Shown: in pieces, positions 42,688 to 52,762 of the stretch
Layout: each line of letters opens with the position of its first letter
Position numbering within the stretch: position 1 is the first letter of the stretch
From: an uncultured Prevotella sp.
GTDB lineage: Bacteria; Bacteroidota; Bacteroidia; Bacteroidales; Bacteroidaceae
Reading direction: 5' to 3'
DNA: 64,000 nt
NCBI GenBank assembly: GCA_944320105.1
Contig: CALUGA010000002.1
Location: 62,001 to 126,000, forward strand
The notes under the pieces: model-generated
What the model saw: the letters and a program-made list of their open reading frames with translations, nothing else
Database searches by the model: none
Told to the model about the DNA's origin: nothing
Position numbers and translations under genes: made by a program

Positions 42688-42820
42688 GTGCCGTTTTGCG
42701 CCATGAAACGGGCTGTTTTGGAGGCTCAAACGTGCCGTTTCGCAGTGCCGAACGGCCTGTATTGCAGCGCGAAACAGTCTGCACGGCTTTGCAAGGGCAT
42801 GGTTGTAAACATTTTGTCAC
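42688..42820. repeat. 22-bp repeat element, copy 3 (inverted orientation)
   Basis: Four tandem 22-bp units occupy 42688-42709, 42710-42731, 42732-42753 and 42754-42775, followed by a partial unit. Each shows the CCGTTT or CTGTTTT start and AAAC or GAAC end of the family. The right flank AACATTTTGTCAC (42808-42820) is the reverse complement of the left flank of copy 2 with one mismatch, so this copy lies in the opposite orientation. It is in the 579-base gap between kdsA and the methyltransferase remnant; apart from the two promoters I see nothing else there. Confidence 0.72.
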
Positions 42821-42911
42821 CGTGGCGTGGTGTTGCGCCGAGCTTTGCCCAGTGCTGCAAATTGGGCAGAACGTTTTGCCGCTTTGATGGCTGTTTTCGG
42901 GATAAAAGTTG

Positions 42912-42919
42912 TATTTTTG
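42912..42919 (+). promoter_or_regulatory. Promoter-like -7 box of the methyltransferase remnant
   Basis: TATTTTTG matches TAnnTTTG. A TTTG at 42885-42888 is in the -33 position with normal spacing. The remnant's ATG is 43 bases downstream. Confidence 0.55.
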
Positions 42920-42961
42920 CAGTGCAAAGGCAACGTTGCCGTTTGCAATGACATACTTAAG

Positions 42962-43117
42962 ATGCTGAGATTCATAGATTTGTTCGCCGGGATAGGTGGC
43001 ATACGCTGCGGCTTCGAGCAGGCGGCGGGATGTACGGAAAAGGGCAACAGTACTTTTGCGGGCATGGAGATACCCCGCTGGATGGACGTTATGGATAAGT
43101 ACGTTGCAGCTAAGTGA
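42962..43117 (+). pseudogene. 5'-end remnant of a cytosine-5 DNA methyltransferase
   Basis: A 51-codon frame starts MLRFIDLFAGIGGIRCGFEQ, the motif I region (cofactor-binding FxGxG) with which Dcm-type methyltransferases begin. After AAGCTEKG the similarity stops: the expected EIDK-type motif II is replaced by unrelated residues, and a stop follows at 43115-43117. The PC catalytic motif and target-recognition domain are entirely missing, and none is found in the next few hundred bases. This is therefore a decayed remainder of a deleted restriction-modification gene. The promoter-like box in front of it looks intact. The neighbouring repeat copy may mark the rearrangement. AIPR and Mrr-like genes elsewhere in the window belong to the kind of locus such a gene could have come from. 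Confidence 0.75.
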
Positions 43118-43169
43118 TGATTCAGGTATTTTGTTGAACTACAGTAGAATACGAATTTAAATTAAAGCA

Positions 43170-44012
43170 ATGATACTGATAGCAGACAGTGGAAGCACAA
43201 AGGCCGATTGGTGGCTGGCTGAGGGTGGGCGCGCCTTGCGGTGCATGGCCACCCAGGGCATAAACCCTTATCACCAGGACGAGGGAGAGATAAGCTCCAT
43301 AGTAATGGGGGAACTGTTGCCGCAGATGGGGAACGCCGAGCCGGGGGGAGTGTATTTCTACGGCAGCGGCTGCCGCGCGGAGGTGGCAGGAGTGGTGGAG
43401 TCGGCGCTGCGGCGAGCTTTCGCCGGGGCGGAGCGCATTGAGGCGCAGGGCGACCTGCTCGGAGCGGCGCGCGCAGTATGCGGCCGGAGCGAGGGCGTGG
43501 CCTGCATCCTTGGCACGGGCAGCAACTCCTGCCTGTACGATGGCGAGGCCATTGTGGCCAACACTCCGCCGCTGGGCTATATCCTCGGCGACGAGGGCAG
43601 CGGGGCGGTGCTGGGCCGCGAGTTCCTAAACGCGCTCTTCAAGGGCCGCCTGCCCGAGTGCCTGCGCCGCGAGTTCGAGTCCTGGAGCGGGCTGACTATG
43701 GCCGACGTGATACGCCGCGTGTACCGCGAGCCGCTGGCCAACCGCTTTTTGGCATCGCTTTCGCCATTCATCCACGCCCATCTTTCGTGCCAAGAGCTGC
43801 GCGCCATGGTGATTGGCTGCTTCCGCAGCTTCCTGCGCAACAACGTGGCCTGCTACCGCCGGCCCGACCTTCCGCTGGGCATCGTAGGCAGCGTGGGCTA
43901 CCATTACCGCGAGGAGCTGGCCGAGGCGGCACGGGCCGAGGGCATGAGCCTGGGCGTGACAATGCGCAGCCCAATGGAGGGATTGCTGCGCTATCACGGA
44001 GGCGAGGGCTGA
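43170..44012 (+). CDS. BadF/BadG-family ATPase, N-acetylglucosamine kinase-like
   Basis: A 280-residue sugar-kinase-fold protein of the ASKHA superfamily. It begins MILIADSGSTKADWWL (phosphate-1 motif with the catalytic Asp), and continues with VACILGTGSNSCLYDG (phosphate-2) and GYILGDEGSGAVLGREFLNALFKG (adenosine). It resembles Bacteroidetes N-acetylglucosamine kinases that phosphorylate the amino sugar recycled from peptidoglycan or chitin. It is shorter than some members but all motifs are present. No amino-sugar genes are adjacent. It follows the methyltransferase remnant and has no obvious partner. Confidence 0.88.
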   Translation: MILIADSGSTKADWWLAEGGRALRCMATQGINPYHQDEGEISSIVMGELLPQMGNAEPGGVYFYGSGCRAEVAGVVESALRRAFAGAERIEAQGDLLGAARAVCGRSEGVACILGTGSNSCLYDGEAIVANTPPLGYILGDEGSGAVLGREFLNALFKGRLPECLRREFESWSGLTMADVIRRVYREPLANRFLASLSPFIHAHLSCQELRAMVIGCFRSFLRNNVACYRRPDLPLGIVGSVGYHYREELAEAARAEGMSLGVTMRSPMEGLLRYHGGEG

Positions 44013-44105
44013 GGGTTGTTGCGGGCCGCTGCTTGATTTGGGTTAATCTATCATTGCGTAGGAAACATTTTCGCCGCGTTTAGACTTTCTTTGCAATAAA
44101 TTTAC

Positions 44106-44113
44106 TATCTTTG
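44106..44113 (+). promoter_or_regulatory. Promoter -7 box of the nuo operon
   Basis: TATCTTTG matches TAnnTTTG, 43 bases before the nuoA start codon. Confidence 0.65.
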
Positions 44114-44155
44114 CAACCGCTTAACGCGTACAAATTTGTAATATTATAGTTTTTT

Positions 44156-44506
44156 ATGTATTTTACTTTATTCATTACCGTTATCTTGACGGCTGTCGTA
44201 TTGGTGGTTGGCGCGTATGTCGTCGCCAAGCTGATAGGGCCGCGTTCGTACAATCCGGTAAAGGGAGAACCGTTTGAGTGTGGCATCCCCACGCGAGGCA
44301 CATCGTGGCTTCCGATACACGTGGGCTACTATCTCTTCGCCATCCTTTTCCTGATGTTCGACATCGAGACCGTGTTCCTCTACCCATGGGCAGTGGTCGT
44401 TAAGCAGTTTGGGGCCATGGCTCTTTGCAGCATTGGCTTCTTCCTGGTGGTATTGGTATTTGGCTTGGCATACGCCTGGCGGAAAGGAGCGTTGGAATGG
44501 AAGTGA
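44156..44506 (+). CDS. nuoA: NADH dehydrogenase subunit A
   Basis: A 116-residue membrane subunit of complex I with three helices (about residues 3-28, 60-80 and 88-110). The conserved loop GPRSYNPVKGEPFECGIP contains the cysteine and acidic residues typical of NuoA, and the second helix has FLMFDIETVFLYPW. It opens the ten-gene nuo operon, and its stop overlaps nuoB by 10 bases. Confidence 0.95.
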   Translation: MYFTLFITVILTAVVLVVGAYVVAKLIGPRSYNPVKGEPFECGIPTRGTSWLPIHVGYYLFAILFLMFDIETVFLYPWAVVVKQFGAMALCSIGFFLVVLVFGLAYAWRKGALEWK

Positions 44507-45153
44507 GAAAGCCCGTCATCAAGAGCATTCCCTATGGGGAATTCAAGGACAACGAGACGCTTGAGAAACTTGCAGCCGAGCTTCATGCCGGCGGCACCAA
44601 CGTGGTGCTCGGAACCCTTGACCAGGCCATCAACTGGGGGCGCAGCAACTCGCTGTGGTCGCTCACGTTTGCCACGAGCTGCTGCGGCATCGAGTTCATG
44701 GCAGTGGGCTGCGCCCGCTACGACTTCGCCCGCTTCGGCTTCGAGGTGACGCGCAACTCGCCGCGCCAGGCCGACCTCATCATGTGCGCCGGAACGATAA
44801 CCCACAAGATGGCGCCGGTGTTCAAGCGGCTCTACGACGAGATGGCCGACCCCAAGTATGTGGTGGCCGTGGGCGGCTGCGCCATATCCGGCGGCCCGTT
44901 CAAGGACAGTTACCACGTGGTGCGCGGCATCAACGAGATCGTGCCGGTAGACGTGTTCATCCCCGGCTGCCCGCCGCGCCCAGAGGCCATCATGTATGGC
45001 ATGATGCAGCTGCAGCGCAAGGTTAAGATCGAGAAGTTCTTCGGAGGCGTAAACCACAAGCAGACCGTCGAGGAGCGCCGCGAGGCCATGAAGCCCATCG
45101 TGGTGACAAACGTGCCTAAGGATTTCGACCCCAACGGCAGCCATGCCGAATAA
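44497..45153 (+). CDS. nuoB: NADH dehydrogenase subunit B
   Basis: A 218-residue peripheral subunit carrying the N2 cluster. The ligand cysteines are in ATSCCGIEFMAVGCARYD, in VGGCAISGG and in PGCPPRPEAI. Its open frame continues upstream, but the ATG at 44497 has a perfect AAGGAG ribosome site 8 bases before it and matches family starts, so I chose it. The gene overlaps nuoA by 10 bases. Confidence 0.95.
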   Translation: MEVRKPVIKSIPYGEFKDNETLEKLAAELHAGGTNVVLGTLDQAINWGRSNSLWSLTFATSCCGIEFMAVGCARYDFARFGFEVTRNSPRQADLIMCAGTITHKMAPVFKRLYDEMADPKYVVAVGGCAISGGPFKDSYHVVRGINEIVPVDVFIPGCPPRPEAIMYGMMQLQRKVKIEKFFGGVNHKQTVEERREAMKPIVVTNVPKDFDPNGSHAE

Positions 45154-45174
45154 TATAATAAGGTAAGAGAAAAT

Positions 45175-46746
45175 ATGAAACTGAATAACATAATATTCGA
45201 CAAGGGCAGCTTTGCCGACGGAATGGCGAAGCTGAGGAACGACAAGCATTTTGACTACCTTGTTACTATAGTAGGCGAGGACTTCGGCGAGGAAGGACTT
45301 GGGTGCATATATATCCTTGAGAACACCGACACGCATGAGCGCGCGTCGGTGAAGGAGTTGGCCGAGCGTGTGGGCGACGACTACGTTATGCCCACCGTCT
45401 GCGGCCTGTGGAAGTCGGCCGAGCTGCTGGAGCGCGAGGTGTTCGACTTCTTCGGCATCAAGTTCCTTGGCCACCCGGACATGCGCCGCCTCTTCCTGCG
45501 CAGCGACTTCGTGGGCTATCCGTTCCGCAAGGACTACGACATGAGCCGGGAGAACAACAGCTACACGCTTGAGGACGACCCCGAGCCAGACTACACATAC
45601 CAGTATTCGCTCGATGCCGACGGCAACCTGCAGGCAAGGCAGCGCAAGCTCTTCACCGACGACGACTTCGTGGTGAACATTGGCCCGCAGCACCCGTCAA
45701 CGCACGGTGTGCTCCGCTTGCAGACAGTGCTCGACGGCGAGACCGTGAGGAAGATATACCCGCACTTCGGCTACATCCACCGTGGTATAGAGAAGATGTG
45801 CGAGAGCTACACTTACCCGCAGACGCTCGCCCTGACCGACCGCCTCGACTACCTCAGCGCAATGATGAACCGCCACGCCCTCTGCGGCGTGGTCGAGGAG
45901 GCCATGGGCGTGGAGCTTACCGACCGCATACAGTATATACGCACCATCATGGACGAGCTGCAGCGCCTTGACAGCCACTTGCTCTACATAGGCTGCTGCG
46001 CCCAGGACCTTGGCGCCCTCACGGCATTCCTCTATTCAATGCGCGACCGCGAGCACGTGCTCAACGCCATGGAGGAAACCACAGGCGGACGGCTCATCCA
46101 GAACTACTACCGCATAGGCGGACTGCAGGATGACATAGACCCCAACTTCGTGAAGAACGTAAAGGACTTGTGCTCGTACATCAAGCCAATGTTCCAGGAA
46201 TACATGGATGTGTTCGGCGACAACGTGATCATGCAGAACCGTTTCAAGAAGGTAGGGCCGCTCTCCAAGGCCGATGCCATCAGCTACGGAGTGTCGGGCG
46301 CATCGGGCCGCGCATCAGAGTGGCACAACGATGTGCGCAAGAACCACCCCTATGCCATGTATGGCAAGGTGGAGTTCGACGAGATAACCAACGGTATGTG
46401 CGACTCCATGGGCCGCTACCTCATCCGCATAGAGGAGATGAAGCAGAGTGTGCGCATCATAGAGCAGCTCATCGACAACATCCCCGAGGGCGACTTCTAC
46501 GTGAAGCAGAAGCCCATCATCAAGGTGCCGGAGGGTCAGTGGTTCTTCTCGTGCGAGGGCAGCCGTGGCGAAATAGGCGTATATCTCGACTCCAAGGGCG
46601 ACAAGTCGCCTTACCGCCTGAAGATAAAGCCCATGGGGCTCAACCTCGTGGCTGCCATGGACGAGATGCTGCGCGGGCAGAAGGTGGCCGACATCATCAC
46701 GGCCGGAGCCGCGCTCGACTTCGTAATCCCCGACATCGACCGATAG
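45175..46746 (+). CDS. nuoCD: NADH dehydrogenase, fused subunits C and D
   Basis: A 523-residue fusion. The N-terminal 150 residues are the NuoC (30 kDa) part, with FDYLVTIVGEDFGEEGLG and EREVFDFFGIKFLGHPDMRRLFL. The rest is the NuoD (49 kDa) part, starting VVNIGPQHPSTHGVLRL and including HFGYIHRGIEKMCE, which lies near the quinone-binding pocket, and a C-terminal DFVIPDIDR. Such fusion is usual in Bacteroidetes. It is a core subunit of the hydrophilic arm. Confidence 0.95.
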   Translation: MKLNNIIFDKGSFADGMAKLRNDKHFDYLVTIVGEDFGEEGLGCIYILENTDTHERASVKELAERVGDDYVMPTVCGLWKSAELLEREVFDFFGIKFLGHPDMRRLFLRSDFVGYPFRKDYDMSRENNSYTLEDDPEPDYTYQYSLDADGNLQARQRKLFTDDDFVVNIGPQHPSTHGVLRLQTVLDGETVRKIYPHFGYIHRGIEKMCESYTYPQTLALTDRLDYLSAMMNRHALCGVVEEAMGVELTDRIQYIRTIMDELQRLDSHLLYIGCCAQDLGALTAFLYSMRDREHVLNAMEETTGGRLIQNYYRIGGLQDDIDPNFVKNVKDLCSYIKPMFQEYMDVFGDNVIMQNRFKKVGPLSKADAISYGVSGASGRASEWHNDVRKNHPYAMYGKVEFDEITNGMCDSMGRYLIRIEEMKQSVRIIEQLIDNIPEGDFYVKQKPIIKVPEGQWFFSCEGSRGEIGVYLDSKGDKSPYRLKIKPMGLNLVAAMDEMLRGQKVADIITAGAALDFVIPDIDR

Positions 46747-46788
46747 GGCTTTTCACTAATTCGTATTTTAAACTCATCGCATAACAAG

Positions 46789-47874
46789 ATGTTTGATTTT
46801 AGTATAGTAACAACGTGGTTCGACAATCTCCTGCGCCAGACCCTTGGGCTGGGAGACTTCTGGTCGATACTTATCGAGTGCATACTGGTTGGCGTGCTCA
46901 TACTCGTGGGCTACGCCATGCTGGCTATCGTCTTGATATTCATGGAGCGCAAGGTCTGCGCATACTTCCAGTGCCGCCTCGGCCCTATGCGCGTGGGACC
47001 CTGGGGCATCTTCCAGGTGTTTGCCGATGTGCTGAAGATGCTCATCAAGGAGATTTTCGCAGTTGACAAGGCCGACAAGCTGCTCTACTTCGTTGCCCCT
47101 TTCCTGGTGATCATAGCTTCTGTAGGCACGTTCTCGTTCCTGCCTTGGAACAAGGGCGCTGAGGTGCTCGACTTCAACGTGGGCATCTTCCTGCTCACAG
47201 CAGTGTCGAGCATCGGCGTCGTGGGCATCTTCATGGCCGGCTGGGGCAGTAACAACAAGTATGGCGTGGTGTCTGCAATGCGTGGCGCTGTGCAGCTTAT
47301 CTCATACGAGATGTCGCTCGGACTTTGCCTCATAACCGCCGTAATACTCACCGGCACAATGCAGGTGTCGGGTATCGTGGAGGCACAGACTGGCCCCTGG
47401 AACTGGCTTATATTCCAAGGCCACATCCCGGCGATAATCGCTTTCCTTGTGTTCCTCGTCGCAGGCAACGCTGAGGCCAACCGTGGCCCGTTCGACTTGG
47501 CCGAGGCCGAGAGCGAGCTTACGGCCGGATATCACACGGAGTATAGCGGAATGGGCTTCGGTTTCTACTATCTTGCCGAGTACCTCAACCTGTTTGTCAT
47601 CGCAGGCATCGCCACAACGGTGTTCCTCGGTGGCTGGGCTCCGGTCAACATCGGCATTGAGGCTTTCGACAATGTGATGGATTATATCCCTGGCATTGTG
47701 TGGTTCCTTGGCAAGACGTTTGCCGTGGTGTGGCTGCTGATGTGGATCCGCTGGACTTTCCCGCGCCTGCGCATCGACCAGATACTGAAGCTTGAGTGGA
47801 AGTATCTCATGCCGCTGTGCCTGCTCAACCTTGTTCTTATGACAATAATTGTCGCTTTCGGGTGGCACTTCTAA
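46789..47874 (+). CDS. nuoH: NADH dehydrogenase subunit H
   Basis: A 361-residue membrane subunit with about eight helices that links the hydrophilic arm to the membrane domain and helps form the quinone tunnel. Visible signatures are FMERKVCAYFQCRLGPMRVGPWG near residues 50-72, GNAEANRGPFDLAEAESELTAGYHTEYSG near 225-253, and the C-terminal FPRLRIDQILKLEWKYLMPL (parts). It follows nuoCD after 42 bases. Confidence 0.95.
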   Translation: MFDFSIVTTWFDNLLRQTLGLGDFWSILIECILVGVLILVGYAMLAIVLIFMERKVCAYFQCRLGPMRVGPWGIFQVFADVLKMLIKEIFAVDKADKLLYFVAPFLVIIASVGTFSFLPWNKGAEVLDFNVGIFLLTAVSSIGVVGIFMAGWGSNNKYGVVSAMRGAVQLISYEMSLGLCLITAVILTGTMQVSGIVEAQTGPWNWLIFQGHIPAIIAFLVFLVAGNAEANRGPFDLAEAESELTAGYHTEYSGMGFGFYYLAEYLNLFVIAGIATTVFLGGWAPVNIGIEAFDNVMDYIPGIVWFLGKTFAVVWLLMWIRWTFPRLRIDQILKLEWKYLMPLCLLNLVLMTIIVAFGWHF

Positions 47875-47888
47875 TCAAGTAAGGAAAA

Positions 47889-48419
47889 ATGGAAGAAAAC
47901 AACAAATCATATTTCGGCGAAATCGGAGACGCTATCAAGTCGCTCGCAACGGGCCTGAAGGTAACTCTTAAGGAGTATTTCACCAAGAAGAGCACTGAGC
48001 AGTATCCCGAAAACCGCAAGACAACGCTCCACGTGGCTAAGCGCCACCGTGGCCGCCTCGTGATGAAGCGCGACGAGAATGGGGTAGTGAAGTGCGTGGC
48101 CTGCACGCTTTGCGAGAAGGCTTGCCCCAACGGAACGATTAAGATTGCCTCGCAGATGGTGACGACCGAGGATGGCAAGAAGAAGCGCCAGCTCGTTGAT
48201 TACCAGTATGACTTGGGCGACTGTATGTTCTGCCAGCTTTGCGTAAACGCCTGCAACTTCGATGCAATCGAGTTTACCAACGACTTCGAGAATAGTGTGT
48301 TCGACCGCAGCCAGCTCGTGCTGCACCTCGACAAGGAGCAGTACCAAAGCTCGCTGCCCAACATCCTCGAAGGCGGGGCACCGCTTACGATAGGCAAGTT
48401 TAACACTGCAACTAAATAA
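47889..48419 (+). CDS. nuoI: NADH dehydrogenase subunit I
   Basis: A 176-residue ferredoxin-like subunit with two [4Fe-4S] clusters. The first set of cysteines is in CVACTLCEKACPNGTI and the second in CMFCQLCVNACNFDAI. They transfer electrons towards the N2 cluster in NuoB. The N-terminal segment is amphipathic, as expected for a subunit near the membrane. It starts 14 bases after nuoH. Confidence 0.95.
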   Translation: MEENNKSYFGEIGDAIKSLATGLKVTLKEYFTKKSTEQYPENRKTTLHVAKRHRGRLVMKRDENGVVKCVACTLCEKACPNGTIKIASQMVTTEDGKKKRQLVDYQYDLGDCMFCQLCVNACNFDAIEFTNDFENSVFDRSQLVLHLDKEQYQSSLPNILEGGAPLTIGKFNTATK

Positions 48420-48437
48420 CGGAGGACATATAAAGAA

Positions 48438-48962
48438 ATGGCAAATTTAGTAATGTTTTGCATCTTGGCTGTAGTCATCCTCGGCTCTGCCATCTTGTGC
48501 GTGATGACAAAGAGAATCATGCGGGCTGCTACGTACCTGCTGTTTGTCCTCCTCGGTGTGGCCGGACTTTATTTCCTGCTCGACTACACGTTCCTTGGGG
48601 CGGCTCAGATAAGCATATATGCGGGAGCCATCACGATGATGTATATCTTTGCGATACAGCTTGTGAGCAAGCGCACCCTTCAGGGGCTTGTGGAGCACCT
48701 CAAGGGCAGCCGCGTCTTGTTTGGCGGCTTGGTCTCGCTTGTGGGCTTGGTAACAGTGGCCGTGGTGCTGCTCAAGAACCAGTTCATCTATAGGGCTTGC
48801 GCCGTTGAGGATGTGGAAGTGCCGATGGAGGCCATTGGCATGGCCTTGCTCGGCAGCGAGAAATACCAGTATGTGCTCCCGTTCGAGTTCATATCAGTGT
48901 TCTTGCTGGCTTGCATTATCGGTGGAATCGTTGTTGCACGAAAAGAAAAGGAGAATAAATGA
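48438..48962 (+). CDS. nuoJ: NADH dehydrogenase subunit J
   Basis: A 174-residue integral membrane subunit with five hydrophobic segments and a charged C-terminus (ARKEKENK). The conserved QISIYAGAITMMYIFAIQL segment corresponds to the key NuoJ helix with the pi-bulge. The stop overlaps the nuoK start by 4 bases. Confidence 0.92.
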   Translation: MANLVMFCILAVVILGSAILCVMTKRIMRAATYLLFVLLGVAGLYFLLDYTFLGAAQISIYAGAITMMYIFAIQLVSKRTLQGLVEHLKGSRVLFGGLVSLVGLVTVAVVLLKNQFIYRACAVEDVEVPMEAIGMALLGSEKYQYVLPFEFISVFLLACIIGGIVVARKEKENK

Positions 48963-49270
48963 TGGTACCAGTAGAAGCTTATTTTGTGCTTAGCGCACTG
49001 TTGTTCTTTATCGGCGTGTTTGGTTTCATCACCCGCCGCAACCTGATTGCCATGCTCATCTCCGTTGAGCTGGTGCTCAATGCGGTCGACATCAACTTCG
49101 CGGCGTTCAATCGCCTGCTGTTTCCGGAGGGCATGGAAGGCTTTTTTATGACGTTGTTCTCCATTGGTGTCAGCGCGGCTGAGAGTGCGGTTGCCATAGC
49201 AATAATAATCAATGTTTACCGCAACTTCCACAGCGATCAGGTGAATAGTATTGAAAACATGAAATTTTAG
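48959..49270 (+). CDS. nuoK: NADH dehydrogenase subunit K
   Basis: A 103-residue, three-helix membrane subunit homologous to part of multisubunit antiporters. The conserved glutamates lie in MLISVELVLNAVDINF and in GVSAAESAVAIAI. Two successive ATG codons (48959, 48962) are both preceded by AAGGAG, so either may be used. Confidence 0.93.
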   Translation: MMVPVEAYFVLSALLFFIGVFGFITRRNLIAMLISVELVLNAVDINFAAFNRLLFPEGMEGFFMTLFSIGVSAAESAVAIAIIINVYRNFHSDQVNSIENMKF

Positions 49271-49279
49271 TGTGTGTTT

Positions 49280-51250
<1,971 letters not shown>

Positions 51251-51259
51251 AGATATAAA

Positions 51260-52744
51260 ATGAGTATATTAAGTCTATTCGTTGTAATCCCCGTATTGAT
51301 GTTGCTGGGCTTGTGGATAGCCCGCAACCTCAATCAGGTGCGTGGCGTGATGGTTGTCGGCTCGTCGTGCTTGCTGGCGCTTTCGGTCTGGCTTACCGTT
51401 GCCTTTATCCAGGCACGCCAGTCGGGAAACACCGATCCGATGCTTTTCACCTATAGCGTAGAGTGGTTCAAGCCCCTTAACATAGCATACGCTGTTGGCG
51501 TTGACGGCATTTCGGTGGTTATGCTGTTGCTTTCGAGCATCATTGTGTTCACCGGAACGTTCGCCTCATGGCAGCTCAAGCCCCTCACCAAGGAATATTT
51601 CCTGTGGTTCACGCTTCTTTCCACGGGTGTGTTTGGCTTCTTTATCTGCGTGGATATGTTCACCATGTTCATGTTCTACGAGGTTGCGCTCATCCCGATG
51701 TACCTTCTCATCGGCGTTTGGGGCAGCGGCAAGAAGGAGTATGCGGCCATGAAGCTCACCCTCATGCTCATGGGAGGTTCGGCCCTGCTCATACTAGGCA
51801 TCCTCGGCATCTACTTCTTCAACGGTGCAACAACCATGAACGTAATGGAGATAGCCGCTAACAACCACATACCCCACGATGTTCAGAACGTGTTCTTCCC
51901 GTTCATATTCATCGGTTTCGGTGTGCTTGGAGCATTGTTCCCGTTCCACACATGGAGCCCCGACGGTCATGCGTCGGCCCCTACGGCAGTTTCCATGCTC
52001 CACGCCGGCGTGCTCATGAAGCTCGGAGGCTACGGTTGCTTCCGTGTAGCCATGTTCCTGCTGCCCAGTGCAGCTCAAGACCTTTCGTGGATATTCATCA
52101 TCCTCACCACGATATCAGTTGTTTATGGAGCGTTCTCCGCTTGTGTACAGACCGACCTTAAGTACATCAACGCTTATTCTTCGGTTTCCCACTGCGGCTT
52201 AGTGCTCTTCGCACTGCTCATGATGACCAAGACAGCCTGCACCGGAGCCATACTGCAGATGCTCTCGCACGGTTTGATGACGGCCCTCTTCTTTGCCCTC
52301 ATCGGCATGATATATGGCCGCACCCACACCCGCGACATCCGCCAGCTTGGCGGCTTGATGAAGATTATGCCTTTCCTCAGCGTAGGTTACGTTATAGCCG
52401 GTCTTGCCAACCTCGGTCTTCCAGGCTTCTCGGGCTTCGTGGCCGAGATGAACATCTTCGTGGGTTCGTTCGAGAACGACGACACGTTCCACCGCACGGC
52501 TACTATAATCGCCTGCACTTCGATAGTGATAACGGCTGTTTACATTCTCCGTGTCGTGGGAAAGATACTCTATCAGAAAGTAACCAACCCCCACTACCTT
52601 GAGCTTACCGATGCAACATGGGATGAGCGTGTGGCCGTTTGCTGCCTTATATTCTGCGTGGCAGGCCTCGGCATTGCCCCGTTGTGGGTGAGCAACGTCA
52701 TCAACGACGCCGTAGGCCCAATCCTCAACGTAATAAACTTCTAA
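51260..52744 (+). CDS. nuoM: NADH dehydrogenase subunit M
   Basis: A 494-residue antiporter-like subunit with about 14 helices. Conserved blocks include FYEVALIPMYLLIGVWG with the proton-path glutamate, FPFHTWSPDGHASAPTAVSMLHAGVLMKLG (parts), and SHGLMTALFFALIG. It begins 9 bases after nuoL. Confidence 0.95.
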   Translation: MSILSLFVVIPVLMLLGLWIARNLNQVRGVMVVGSSCLLALSVWLTVAFIQARQSGNTDPMLFTYSVEWFKPLNIAYAVGVDGISVVMLLLSSIIVFTGTFASWQLKPLTKEYFLWFTLLSTGVFGFFICVDMFTMFMFYEVALIPMYLLIGVWGSGKKEYAAMKLTLMLMGGSALLILGILGIYFFNGATTMNVMEIAANNHIPHDVQNVFFPFIFIGFGVLGALFPFHTWSPDGHASAPTAVSMLHAGVLMKLGGYGCFRVAMFLLPSAAQDLSWIFIILTTISVVYGAFSACVQTDLKYINAYSSVSHCGLVLFALLMMTKTACTGAILQMLSHGLMTALFFALIGMIYGRTHTRDIRQLGGLMKIMPFLSVGYVIAGLANLGLPGFSGFVAEMNIFVGSFENDDTFHRTATIIACTSIVITAVYILRVVGKILYQKVTNPHYLELTDATWDERVAVCCLIFCVAGLGIAPLWVSNVINDAVGPILNVINF

Positions 52745-52762
52745 CAAATTCAGTAGGGAAAC

